A stretch of 64,000 bases of DNA from contig CP154827.1 in the NCBI GenBank assembly GCA_039613835.1, positions 1,652,001 to 1,716,000 of the forward strand, written 5' to 3'. Position numbers and translations under genes: made by a program. This document shows, in pieces, positions 39,866-48,623 of this stretch (its first letter is position 1; each line of letters starts with the position of its first letter). The notes beneath the pieces were generated by a model, which was given only the letters and a program-made list of their open reading frames with translations, did no database searches and was not told where the DNA came from. Source of the DNA: Acetobacteraceae bacterium. Lineage in GTDB: Bacteria > Pseudomonadota > Alphaproteobacteria > Acetobacterales > Acetobacteraceae.

Positions 39866-41198
39866 GGCAGGCTCTCTTTGAGAAGAGCTGGACGCGTGCG
39901 GAACAAAACGATGGCAATGACGCGCGTGCGCTGATCGTGCGCATCGCGCACCTCCGGGTCGAAAAGGCGCGGCTGCGCGGCTTCAAGAATTACGCCGCCT
40001 ACCAGCTGGAAAATCAGATGGCCAAGACGCCTGAAGCAGCGAACGACTTCATGAGCCAACTCGTCGCGTCAACCCGTGCCGCGCAGGATGAGGAAGAGCA
40101 GGCTCTCACGCAGCTGATAAAGGCAGAATGCAGCACGTTCAGCCTCGCGCCGTGGGACTGGGATTTTTACGCGGATAAATTACGCAGAAAAACGCTGGGC
40201 TATAGTGAGGGTGATCTTAAGCCTTATTTTGAGCTGAAGATTGTGCTTGAAGACGGGGTTTTCTACGCCGCGACATCGTTGTACGGCATCACTTTCAATC
40301 AACGCCATGATATTCCGGTCTATCAATCCGACGTGGTGGTTTATGAGGTGCGCGATAAGGATGATGCGCCCTTGGGGCTGACGTATTTCGATTATTTTGC
40401 GCGCGACAATAAATTTGGCGGCGCATGGATGTCGAATTTCATGGAGCAATCGAAGCTCTTGAAGCAAAACCCGTCATTTATAATGTCGGCAATTTCGTTA
40501 AGGCAGCGCCGGGCCAGCCGCAATTGATCACGTTCGATGATGTGATCACGATGTTCCATGAGTTCGGGCACGCTTTGCATGGACTCTTTGCCGATCAGGT
40601 TTATCCTTCCGTGTCCGGCACAAATGTCGCGCGCGATTTTGTGGAATTTCCGTCGCAATTTAATGAAAACTGGGCGCTCTACCCGAAAGTCTTCGCCCAT
40701 TATGCCCGCCATTATCAGACCGGCGCGACCACGCCTGAGCCATTGCAGAAAAAATTATTCGACGCACGTCATTTCAATGCCGGTTATCGCCTCGGTGAAG
40801 TCGTATCCGCCGCCATGCTGGATATGAAGTGGCACACCATGTCGCCTAATCGCAAAATCAAGGATGTTGATCGTTTCGAAAGCAACATGCTGGAAAAAAG
40901 CGGGCTCGACACGGCCCACGTGCCACCGCGCTATCGCAGCCCCTACTTTCTGCATATCTGGGGAAATGGGTATCAGGCCGGTTACTATGCTTATCTCTGG
41001 ACCCAGATGCTGGACCATGACGCTTTTGACTGGTTCAGGAAGCATGGCGGTTTGACGCGGGCGAATGGCCAGCGCTTCCGGGACCTCGTGCTTTCCCGTG
41101 GTCATACGGAGAATTACGACGCGATGTTTGAGGCCTTTACGGGTCATACGCCCGACATCAAGCCCATGCTCGATTTTTACGGGTTGAAAGCGGACTGA
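39866..41198 (+). pseudogene. M3 family oligopeptidase (Dcp-like), 5'-truncated and frameshifted
   Basis: Homology begins abruptly at RQALFEKSWTRAEQN near 39870, in the middle of the peptidase, without a start codon of its own. It runs through RGFKNYAAYQLENQMAKTPE, YFELKIVLEDGVFYAATSL and FGGAWMSNFMEQSKLL. Near 40450 the frame changes. The second frame has KPVIYNVGNFVKAAPGQP, the zinc motif MFHEFGHALHGLF and the C-terminal GNGYQAGYYAYLWTQM. M3 peptidases trim dipeptides from peptides in the cytoplasm or periplasm. The first half of the gene was lost in the event that joined it to the TonB receptor. Confidence 0.82.
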
Positions 41199-41418
41199 TT
41201 GTCCACCTGCGATCTGTAAAGGGCGCGCTGCCCGGGCATGACAAAGATGACTCAGTTGCGCCGCCTTCACCCCTGTCAATGACGTGCAAGGCGCGCGCAT
41301 AAGGAGTGGAGGTCTGAGGAAAGGGTTTAAATCGCGGTTTATATTCTTATTTAAGAAGGGATAGTTCAAGCGCGGCGTCTCGCGAGGGACGATGAGACTC
41401 GGTAAGAAGGTAGAATTT

Positions 41419-41652
41419 ATGGTGTCACGCCCGAACCGAAGCCGGTCGCGGCACGGCGCGAAACCCCTCTCCAGGGGAGATATCGAAAGCGCGGCGCAAG
41501 CTGGGCCTCACGCAGAAGGAGGCGGCCGCGACGATCTTCTCATCCTGTCTGACCTGGGGCAGGATTGGGAAAGCGGGATGCGGCGTATGCACCCCGCCTT
41601 CTGGGCGTTATTTCGTTTGAAAACCGGACAAATCGCGCCTGACTCTTCTTAA
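41419..41652 (+). pseudogene. Short XRE-type helix-turn-helix regulator with two frameshifts
   Basis: From ATG 41419 the frame reads MVSRPNRSRSRHGAKPLS. The +1 frame then gives ISKARRKLGLTQKEAAATIF and a TW pair, a helix-turn-helix sequence. Near 41570 the first frame resumes as DWESGMRRMHPAFWALF and LKTGQIAPD, the usual C-terminus of about 75-residue phage-type regulators. Reading it straight gives no motif in the middle, so two opposite shifts are likely. No phage or plasmid genes are nearby. Assignment is by pattern and could be mistaken. Confidence 0.5.
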
Positions 41653-41766
41653 AATTGTATGCTCGCTAAGCCGGGATGCGGCGCGGGTGTTTCGGGCGCC
41701 CGAACATCTCCGCCCCGTCAGGCACGAAATTTCACATGACTTGTAAAAGACGACAAGGAGGCTTTT

Positions 41767-42618
41767 ATGCCGAAATCTGATCCTACCATTCAGCATGCGA
41801 ATGCGCCGGACTTCACCCTCAAAATGCTCGACGGAAAAGCCATCCCGCAACTTGGCCTCGGCGTTTATAAGACGCCAGCGGATGAGACGGCGGATATTGT
41901 CGATTTCGCGGCAGGGGTCGGGTATAAAATGGTCGACACCGCCGCATTTTACCATAATGAGGAAGGCGTCGGTCAGGCGGTCAAACGCCATCATGACCTT
42001 TTCGTTACGACCAAATTATGGAATACGGGCCATGGTTATGATGCGGCCCGCCGCGCCTTTGATGAGAGCATGAAGAAGCTCAGCCTTGACGTGCTGGATC
42101 TCTACCTCATCCACTGGCCCGCGCCGAAAAACAACCTTTATGTCGAGACGTGGAAGGCGCTCATTGATCTGAAAAAAGAAGGCCGTATTCGGTCAATCGG
42201 CGTTTCGAACTTCAATGTTGATCATCTTGAGCAGATCATCCATGAAACGGGTGAAGTGCCGGTCATCAATCAGATTGAGCTGCACCCGGCTTACCAACAG
42301 CGCCAATTGCGCGCCTTTCATGAAAAACATGAGATCATCACAGAATCATGGAGTCCTCTTGGTCGTGGCACCAATCTCGATAATGATGTGATCCAGAAGA
42401 TCGCGAAGAAACACGGAAAATCACCGGCGCAAATCGTGATCCGCTGGCATCTTGATCAGGGCCTCGTCGTAATCCCGAAATCATCGAACCACCAGCACCT
42501 CCGGGAAAATATCGACGTGTTCGATTTTCAACTGGACGCGTCCGACCTTGCTGGCATTGAAGAAATGGACCGGGCTGATGGACGCGTCGGGCCTGACCCG
42601 ATGACAGCGGATTTCTGA
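41767..42618 (+). CDS. Aldo/keto reductase (2,5-diketo-D-gluconate reductase-like)
   Basis: 283 residues. The catalytic tetrad is visible as Asp57 and Tyr62 in VDTAAFYHNE, Lys83 in TTKLWN and His116 in LIHWP. GVSNFNVDHLEQI and the C-terminal VVIPKSSNHQHLRENIDVFD bind NADPH. Such AKR5-type enzymes reduce 2,5-diketogluconate, methylglyoxal or other carbonyls; the substrate here is unknown, though ketogluconates are common in acetic acid bacteria. An AAGGAG ribosome site precedes ATG 41767. The frame is intact. It converges with dnaB. Confidence 0.9.
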   Translation: MPKSDPTIQHANAPDFTLKMLDGKAIPQLGLGVYKTPADETADIVDFAAGVGYKMVDTAAFYHNEEGVGQAVKRHHDLFVTTKLWNTGHGYDAARRAFDESMKKLSLDVLDLYLIHWPAPKNNLYVETWKALIDLKKEGRIRSIGVSNFNVDHLEQIIHETGEVPVINQIELHPAYQQRQLRAFHEKHEIITESWSPLGRGTNLDNDVIQKIAKKHGKSPAQIVIRWHLDQGLVVIPKSSNHQHLRENIDVFDFQLDASDLAGIEEMDRADGRVGPDPMTADF

Positions 42619-42637
42619 GGCGGTTCTAACCCCAACT

Positions 42638-42668
42638 GACGGCACCCGAGGTCAAAACGGGTGCCGTC
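42638..42668. terminator. Strong hairpin between the convergent AKR and dnaB genes
   Basis: GACGGCACCCG pairs perfectly with CGGGTGCCGTC around a nine-base loop. It covers the end of dnaB including part of its stop codon. No T-run follows on either strand, so it may be a weak or factor-aided terminator. Confidence 0.5.
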
Positions 42669-44157
42669 ACACTTCGTGGTGCGTGTCGAGATCAGCGAAG
42701 CGCGTGAATTCTCCTTCAAAGTAGAGGGGGATGGTCCCGGTCGGGCCGTGACGCTGTTTCTCCAGGATCAGCTCAGCCTTATTATGGACGAGGTCCATTT
42801 TACGGTGCCAGTCATCCAAAGCCGCCTGATATTTCTCCGCGCCTTCATAGGTCGTCTCTTTCGGCATACGCTGTTTGAGGTAATATTCCTCGCGATAGAC
42901 GAACATGACGGCATCGGCATCCTGCTCAATCGAGCCGGACTCACGCAGGTCCGACAGCATCGGTCTTTTATCCTCCCGCGACTCCACCTGACGGGAAAGC
43001 TGAGACAGTGCGATAACCGGCACGGACAATTCCTTCGCGATGGCTTTTAGCCCCTGCGTGATCAACGAGATTTCCAGCACCCGGCTTTCCGGCCTTGTCC
43101 CGACGGCGGGGCGCATTAATTGCAGATAATCCACGACAACGAGGCTCAGCCCTTTTGTGCGGGCCAGACGGCGGCAGCGCGTCCGCATCGCGGAGAGGCT
43201 GATGGCCGGCGTCTCATCAATGAAAAGGGGCAATTCCTGAAGTTCACGCGTCACGCGTACAAACCGGTCAAATTCCTTCTGACCAATATCCCCGCGACGA
43301 ATACGCTCACTCGAAATTTCCGCCTGCGCGGAGAGGATACGTGTCGCAAGCTGTTCCGATGACATTTCGAGCGAGAAAATCGCGACTGAACCGCGCGGCT
43401 GCGTGTTGCTGTCCGTCGCTTCCTGCATCAAGGTGCGCGCGGCGGAAAAAGCGATTTTCGTGGCCAAAGCGGTTTTGCCCATCGCGGGACGCCCGGCGAT
43501 AATCAACAAGTCGGACGGGTGCAGCCCGCCGGTTTTCTTGTCAAAATCCCGTAAGCCGGACGTCAGGCCACTGACATCACCCGTGCGCAGGAAAGCGTGT
43601 TCCGCCACCTCCAACGCTGTTGCCAACGCGCGATCAAACGCGACAAACCCGCCATCCTGACCCTTATCCGTCGCGAGTTTAAAAAGCGTCTCTTCCGCCG
43701 CCTCAATCTGCTCGGAGCCCGCAAGCTCCGTCGTGGCGCCATAGGCGTTATTGACGACGTTCTCACCAATATCGATGAGTTGCCGTCTGATCCAGGCATC
43801 ATGGATGGCGCGGCCATACTCCCCCGCATTGACGATACCCACCATGGAAGCGAGTAATTTCCCCAGATAGGCGGTGCCGCCTACCGGCTCCAACATCCCG
43901 GAATGTTCAAAATCCGCCCGCATCGTGATCGGGTCCGCCAGCATCCCACGATCAATCCGCCGGGCAATCGCGCCGTAGATCTTGCCGTGCACCGCGTTCG
44001 CGAAATGCTCCGCCGCCAGAAAATCCGAGACGTGCTCATAGGCTTTGTTATTTGTCAGAAGCGCGCCCAGTAACGCCATCTCGGCCTCCAGATTGGCGGG
44101 CGGGGTGCGGCGGACAAGTTCATCGAGCAATGTATCGGTTGCGGTTTTATCAGTCAT
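42667..44157 (-). CDS. dnaB: Replicative DNA helicase
   Basis: 496 residues. The N-terminal DnaB domain begins RTPPANLEAEMALLGALLTN. The RecA-like C-domain has Walker A in AGRPAMGKTALA, SLEMSSEQLATRILSAQ, Walker B VVVDYLQLM, and SQLSRQVESREDKRPMLSDL with the arginine-finger region. It unwinds the replication fork as a hexamer. The start at 44157 gives the usual length. The frame is intact. Adjacent genes are on the plus strand, so it is a single transcription unit. Confidence 0.95.
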   Translation of the reverse strand: MTDKTATDTLLDELVRRTPPANLEAEMALLGALLTNNKAYEHVSDFLAAEHFANAVHGKIYGAIARRIDRGMLADPITMRADFEHSGMLEPVGGTAYLGKLLASMVGIVNAGEYGRAIHDAWIRRQLIDIGENVVNNAYGATTELAGSEQIEAAEETLFKLATDKGQDGGFVAFDRALATALEVAEHAFLRTGDVSGLTSGLRDFDKKTGGLHPSDLLIIAGRPAMGKTALATKIAFSAARTLMQEATDSNTQPRGSVAIFSLEMSSEQLATRILSAQAEISSERIRRGDIGQKEFDRFVRVTRELQELPLFIDETPAISLSAMRTRCRRLARTKGLSLVVVDYLQLMRPAVGTRPESRVLEISLITQGLKAIAKELSVPVIALSQLSRQVESREDKRPMLSDLRESGSIEQDADAVMFVYREEYYLKQRMPKETTYEGAEKYQAALDDWHRKMDLVHNKAELILEKQRHGPTGTIPLYFEGEFTRFADLDTHHEV

Positions 44158-44346
44158 GGGCAGGGTTATCTCGGCATGTCACGGGGTCATCTATAGAGGG
44201 CATGTGGTTCCCTTTCACGTGTCCAGTCGTTATAACGTTGCGAGAGGCCAAGTGGGTAGCCCTTCGCATCGTGAATTACAAAAACCGGGGAGGCGCGGCC
44301 CTTGATATCGATTTGGCCCGTCGGGCAGAATAGTGGTGATGGATGG

Positions 44347-44755
44347 ATGCAGGTGATGGAACTGATTCTCGCCTTCATCCTGTCCGCGATTATCGGGCTC
44401 GAGCGGGAATACCACCAGAAGAGCGCGGGATTCCGCACTTATACGCTGGTCGGTGTTGCGGCAGCGCTCTTCATGATCGTCTCCAAATATGGCTTCATCG
44501 ACGTGCTCTCGACGGGCCGCATCGTTCTCGACTCGTCACGTGTAGCAGCGCAAACGTGTCAATGACGGCGTTATCGTCGTCAGGGGGTATGAGGCCCTTC
44601 ACGTGCGTCAGGATCGAAACAATAATAAAGGATATCTCGCCTTGTCGTTTCTTCTGCGCGGCCGAAGTGACTACGGTGTCCTGATCAATCATCTCATGCA
44701 GGTCAATGGTGTCCGAACGACCTGGAGCGAGGAGCCGAGTAAAAGATGGGTCTGA
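44347..44755 (+). pseudogene. MgtC/SapB family membrane protein, internally deleted
   Basis: From ATG 44347: MELILAFILSAIIGLEREYH, KSAGFRTYTLVGVAAALFM and then SSRVAAQ, which match the first two helices of MgtC. The frame stops at once after CQ. Another frame gives GYEALHVRQDRNNNKGYLAL and LINHLMQVNGVRTTWSE, which resembles the C-terminal ACT-like domain. The two or three middle helices (VSGIGFLGAG region) are missing. MgtC proteins relate to growth at low magnesium and F-type ATPase control. The remnant cannot work. Confidence 0.7.
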
Positions 44756-44792
44756 AAGCTGCGCTAGTTGCGCGGCGGAAAAGGTTGGGGGC

Positions 44793-45425
44793 ATGAAAGA
44801 TGTGATTAAAAGGCGCGGTGTGTGTCTGATTATTTCCGCGCCATCCGGTGCGGGGAAATCGACGATCGCCAATGCCTTGCGTGCGTCTGAATCACGTCTG
44901 ATGCACTCCGTTTCCGTGACGACCCGTCTGCCGCGTCCAGGCGAGAAAGAGGGCGTGCATTATCATTTCCGGGACCGAAAAGCTTATGACGAGATGATCG
45001 CACAGGGCGATCTGCTGGAATGGGCGGAAGTGTTCGGCCATGGTTACGGGACGCCGCGCCCCCCGGCCGAAGAAGCGCTCGCGGAAGGTTATGATATGGT
45101 CTTTGATATTGACTGGCAGGGACACCGGTTGATGCGGGCCGCCTTGCCCGACGACGTCGTGAGCATCTTCATCCTCCCCCCCTCAATTGAGGAGCTGGAA
45201 CGTCGCCTGCGCGGACGTCAGTCCGACTCCAATGAGACAATTGAAAACCGAATGCGCGCCGCGCAGAATGAATTGTCGCATTGGGCGGAATTTGATCACA
45301 ATATTGTCAATGATGATCTCGACCACGCCATACGTCAGACGAAAGCGGTGTTGAGGGCGGCGCGACTGCGTACGGCGCGGCAGATCGGTTTGCACGCGTT
45401 CATAAAACGTTTTTTCCCATCCTGA
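44793..45425 (+). CDS. gmk: Guanylate kinase
   Basis: 210 residues from ATG 44793. The P-loop ISAPSGAGKSTIANAL is followed by HSVSVTTRLPRPGEKEGVHY (GMP site), GDLLEWAEVFGHGYGTPR and FDIDWQGHRLM. It phosphorylates GMP to GDP. The frame is intact and the length is normal. Its last 90 bases are overlapped on the other strand by the extended tail of the FNR-like remnant. Upstream lies the mgtC remnant; the start has only a modest ribosome site (AAGG). Confidence 0.94.
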   Translation: MKDVIKRRGVCLIISAPSGAGKSTIANALRASESRLMHSVSVTTRLPRPGEKEGVHYHFRDRKAYDEMIAQGDLLEWAEVFGHGYGTPRPPAEEALAEGYDMVFDIDWQGHRLMRAALPDDVVSIFILPPSIEELERRLRGRQSDSNETIENRMRAAQNELSHWAEFDHNIVNDDLDHAIRQTKAVLRAARLRTARQIGLHAFIKRFFPS

Positions 45426-45853
45426 CGCGTGTAGCTGCGGTTCCGAGCGTCAGAAGGACGGCGCTTCGACGTGATGTCATCATCGGCGAGCGCTGACAAA
45501 GCGTCGATATCCTGAATCAGAACGTTGCGCGTGTGGGGGATATGGATCAGCCCCTGACGTTGAAATGCCGAGAAGGTACGGCTGACTGTCTCGATGGTCA
45601 GGCCCAGATAATCGGCGATATCCATCCGCGTCATTGGCAAGGCAAGGTGACCGAGAGCCGCCTTATTAAGGAGGAAGCGCTCTCTCAGAAAACTGGCGAG
45701 GCGCTCACTGGCGGTTTTGCGACCGAGCAAAAGCATCCGCTTCTGCGCATGGACAAGCTCGCGCGAGGCACAGACGCTGCATTCTTCCTTATCATTGGGA
45801 AGTATCGGCATTTCGGATTCGGGTTTTAGCATACAAGGAGAAAAACTCATCAT
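45335..45853 (-). pseudogene. FNR/CRP-family regulator lacking its sensor domain
   Basis: The C-terminal part is a clear FNR-type DNA-binding domain: KRMLLLGRKTASERLASFL, then LPMTRMDIADYLGLTIETVS and RTFSAFQRQGLI, with the helix-turn-helix characteristic of FNR/FixK proteins. The about 120-residue cyclic-nucleotide-like sensor barrel is absent: only some 30 residues precede, including EECSVCASREL, which looks like an N-terminal Fe-S cysteine block joined by a deletion. The tail after ALADDD is antisense to gmk and probably an accidental extension past a lost stop. A perfect FNR box lies 60 bases upstream. Function is doubtful; a DNA-binding-only product remains possible. Confidence 0.7.
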
Positions 45854-45912
45854 TCAGCGCCTGCGCCACATATGTGGTATTACTGCAACAGTTTGAAATT
45901 AAGGATAGCCTA

Positions 45913-45926
45913 TTGATCTTGATCAA
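45913..45926. promoter_or_regulatory. Perfect FNR/Anr box
   Basis: TTGATCTTGATCAA matches the FNR consensus TTGAT-N4-ATCAA exactly. It sits 60 bases from the start of the FNR-like remnant on one side and 62 bases before the ompW start on the other, so it could serve either promoter under low oxygen. Confidence 0.75.
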
Positions 45927-45987
45927 GGAAGCCTTTTACTTTCTGTCAAATAATTGCGCCGTTGAAATTGCTTTATCAGGGTGCGAT

Positions 45988-46791
45988 ATGACCTTCTCCA
46001 TCAAAAGCTGCCTGGCCGCCATAACAGGCTCCTTCCTCTCGGCGGCGACGTTTCAAGGTCGCCCATGCGCGACAGGCAGCGTCTCCAGCCAGTCAGGCTT
46101 ACGTCAATGCACCATTGACGACGACGCAGGGTATGCCGCCGAAGGCAGCGATGTCGGACCATGCTTGTGGGATCTTCAAAACCTGTTCCTCCACCAAGAT
46201 CGGTTTCGGCAAAGGTGATTTCATCGTCCGCCTTTCCGCGCTGGGTGTCCTGCCGCAAGACATGAATAGTAAAGTCTGGCTCGCGAACAAACCGATCTCG
46301 GGCCATATTTCAACGACAAACCAGGTCATGCCGGAACTGACCTTCACGTATTTCTTGACGGATAATCTCTCAGTCGATCTCATCGCGGTTAGCACGCGTC
46401 ATGAAGTGGCGGCGCAAGGGACACCATTGGGGAAGATCGATGTGGCAGCGCCTGGGCCCTTCCGCCGACCATAACTTTTGCGTGGCATTTCCGTCCGCAT
46501 AAGCGCTTCAACCCTTATATCGGCGTCGGCGGGACACTGGCCTGGTTCCATAATATGAGCCCCGTTGGCGGCGTTGTGCAAAAGCTCAATGTCGGCTTCA
46601 CAGGTGGCCTATCGGTCAATGCAGGGTTTGATTATCAACTCGTCGGGAATTGGTTCTTCAATTTCGACGTCAAGCAGATCTTCATGCGTATGCATGCATG
46701 GGCCAATGATAATGGGAGTCCGACCTTCATCAAGGCGCATAACGCGCTCAATCCGACACTTGTCGCTGCCGGTATTGAATATCGGTTTTAA
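45988..46791 (+). pseudogene. ompW: OmpW family outer-membrane protein, frameshifted
   Basis: ATG 45988 begins a signal-like stretch (MTFSIKSCLAAITGSFLSAA), then a shift leads to GFGKGDFIVRLSALGVLPQD, SGHISTTNQVMPELTFTYF and DNLSVDLIAVSTRHEV. Near 46450 a second shift leads to FNPYIGVGGTLAWFHNMSP and LVGNWFFNFDVKQIFMRM, ending GIEYRF with the terminal Phe of outer-membrane proteins. OmpW is an eight-strand barrel, controlled by FNR in Escherichia coli, and here an FNR box precedes it. At least two shifts break it. A strong terminator follows. Confidence 0.82.
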
Positions 46792-46834
46792 ACGCGTAAC
46801 CTCTATCCTCGACGCGATCGAACGTGGCATTTAA

Positions 46835-46866
46835 AGCAGCGGCCCGGTTTTCCGGGCCGCTTTTGC
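46835..46866 (+). terminator. Rho-independent terminator of ompW
   Basis: AGCGGCCCGG / CCGGGCCGCT with a TTTT loop and a following TTT run, 44 bases after the ompW stop. Confidence 0.9.
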
Positions 46867-47065
46867 GTTCAACGTGGCACGTCGGCGTTGCACCGTGAAG
46901 CGCCGTCCTTGCCTGACCCCACGCCCTTGTGGCATGAGCTGACATCTTGAAATCAGGCGCGCGATACACGGGTTGGCGTGCCCATCAAGCGCCATCATTC
47001 CGGGGCACCGAATTTTCGCGGTCACGCTTCATCAGATCAAATAGCGCATAGAGGAAGGGTAAGGC

Positions 47066-48259
47066 GTGTCAACGCTTTTGACGTCACCACGGGACAAGCT
47101 CCCTGTTGGTGAACTTGTTGCGCTCGCGATGGCGGGTTTTCTGGCCATTATCATCGAAACAATGCCCGCGGGCCTCATGCCGACGATCGCATCAGAGCTC
47201 GATATTTCGAACGCCATGACGGGCCAGATGGTAACAATATACGCGTTCGGTTCGACAATCGCGGCTCTGCCTCTCACGGCTTTGACGTAGGGTTTCCGTC
47301 GTAAACCATTATTGCTCCTCGGCATCACCGGCTTTCTGGTTATGAACACCATCGCGGCCATAACGCACCATTTTGGCCTCATCCTCTCGGCGCGCTTTCT
47401 TGCCGGGTTATACGCCGGGCTGGTCTGGGGGCTTCAGGCAGGTTACGCCAAACGGCTGGTGACATCGCGCCCGCAAGGCAAGGCGCTGGCCATTGCGATG
47501 GCGGGCGTGCCGCTGGCTTTTTCCGTCGGGACGCCGACCGGCGTCGCAGTGGGGAACCTGATCGGCTGGCAGGAGGCGTTTCTTTTCATCTCCGGCGTGG
47601 CCTTCTTATTGGCTCTCTGGGTGGCATATCACCTGCCCGACCTCGCCGGGCAACGTGCCGACAAACGTTTGTCCCCCCTGAACGTCCTGAAAATTCCCGG
47701 CATCACCACCGTTTTATCCCTGACGATGGCATGGGTGGGGGCGTATAATATACTCTACACTTATATCGCGCCTTTCACGTCAATCTCCGGCCTTCAGACG
47801 CATGTCAGCGCGTTACTGCTTTTATTTGGCGTGTCTTCGCTGGCAGGAGTCTGGCTCGCCGGTGTCCTGACGGAAAAACCTCTGAAAACCATTATCCTAC
47901 TGGCACTCTCCGTGTTCCTGCTGATGACGGTCGTGACTTCACTCTTCTCGCAGCATCCTTATGTCATTATTATTATTATGATGGTGCTTTGGGGCCTGTC
48001 CTATGGCAGGGCCGGGACATTTATCCAACTAGCGTCTGCTTCCGTCGCGGGGGAAGGGATTGATCTCGCCAGTGCGATGATTTCCACCGTCTGGAACAGC
48101 GCGATCACACTGGCAGGATTGTTGGGCGGGATGGCACTGACGCATGGCGGCCCGAAAGCCATTAGCCTATCGATGATCCCGATCATCTGCGCAGGAATTG
48201 TGATCGTCCTGAAGGCCAGAACGGGGGCGTTTGCGCCGCGTCGCACTGAGGCACGATAA
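47066..48259 (+). pseudogene. MFS efflux transporter interrupted by one amber codon
   Basis: A GTG start at 47066 follows GGAAGGGTAAGG. The first 74 codons (AGFLAIIIETMPAGLMPTIA, GQMVTIYAFGSTIAALPLTA) end in TAG at 47288-47290. The same frame then continues without a gap for over 320 codons: GFRRKPLLLLGITGFLVMN, SARFLAGLYAGLVWGLQAGY, VPLAFSVGTPTGVAVGN and the second six helices. Together this is a normal 12-helix sugar/drug exporter of the AraJ/YdhP type. It differs from intact only by the one stop, so it is the youngest lesion here. A downstream start would lack two helices. Confidence 0.82.
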
Positions 48260-48311
48260 CGAGTTGACGGAAATTGCGCAAAGGGGGGGCAGCGCCTCAA
48301 AGTGAGGCAGA

Positions 48312-48387
48312 TGGTGCCCAAGGGCGGGATCGAACCACCGACACTGCGATTTTCAGTCGCATGCTCTACCAGCTGAGCTACTTGGGC
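48312..48387 (-). tRNA. tRNA-Phe (GAA)
   Basis: 76 nucleotides including encoded CCA. The acceptor stem GCCCAAG/CTTGGGC, D-arm AGCTCAGCTGGTAGAGC, anticodon loop CTGAAAA with GAA, and T-arm GGTTCGATCCC all pair as expected. It lies just downstream of yacG on no coding strand overlap and follows the usual alphaproteobacterial neighbourhood. Confidence 0.97.
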
Positions 48388-48437
48388 ACAGCGCCCTGAT
48401 GACGCTGCGCACGGTTTAGTGGATGTAGGAAGGTTGA

Positions 48438-48623
48438 TCAAGTGGCATCTTGATCTTTTTCACCCTCACTTTCCTCATGAGACGGGATTTCATCTTCCTG
48501 CGCCAACGGAACGCGGTAATTCCCGCGAAACCAATTGCCAAGGTCGAAATCGGCACAGCGTTTACTGCAGAAGGGACGGTAAAGGGCGACACTGTCTTTA
48601 CGACAGATCGGGCATTGCGACAT
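48438..48623 (-). CDS. yacG: YacG, zinc-finger DNA gyrase inhibitor
   Basis: 61 residues from ATG 48623. The four zinc-binding cysteines are in CPIC and FCSKRCADFDLGNW, the family signature; an acidic tail follows. YacG binds GyrB and inhibits gyrase in enterobacteria. Its start overlaps the stop of the RNase E/G-like gene as TGATG, so it was translated with it. The frame is intact. Confidence 0.9.
   Translation of the reverse strand: MSQCPICRKDSVALYRPFCSKRCADFDLGNWFRGNYRVPLAQEDEIPSHEESEGEKDQDAT

Noticed and set aside
45335..45853. Intact small FNR-like regulator as a new family
   Set aside because: The tail is antisense to gmk and the sensor domain is absent, which fits truncation better; kept as a finding because expression cannot be excluded.
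15283..47290. Recurrent in-frame TAG codons as a sign of amber recoding or suppression
   Set aside because: TAG is also used as a normal final stop here (6688, 14704, 32189), and the same genes carry frameshifts and TGA/TAA stops, so decay explains them.
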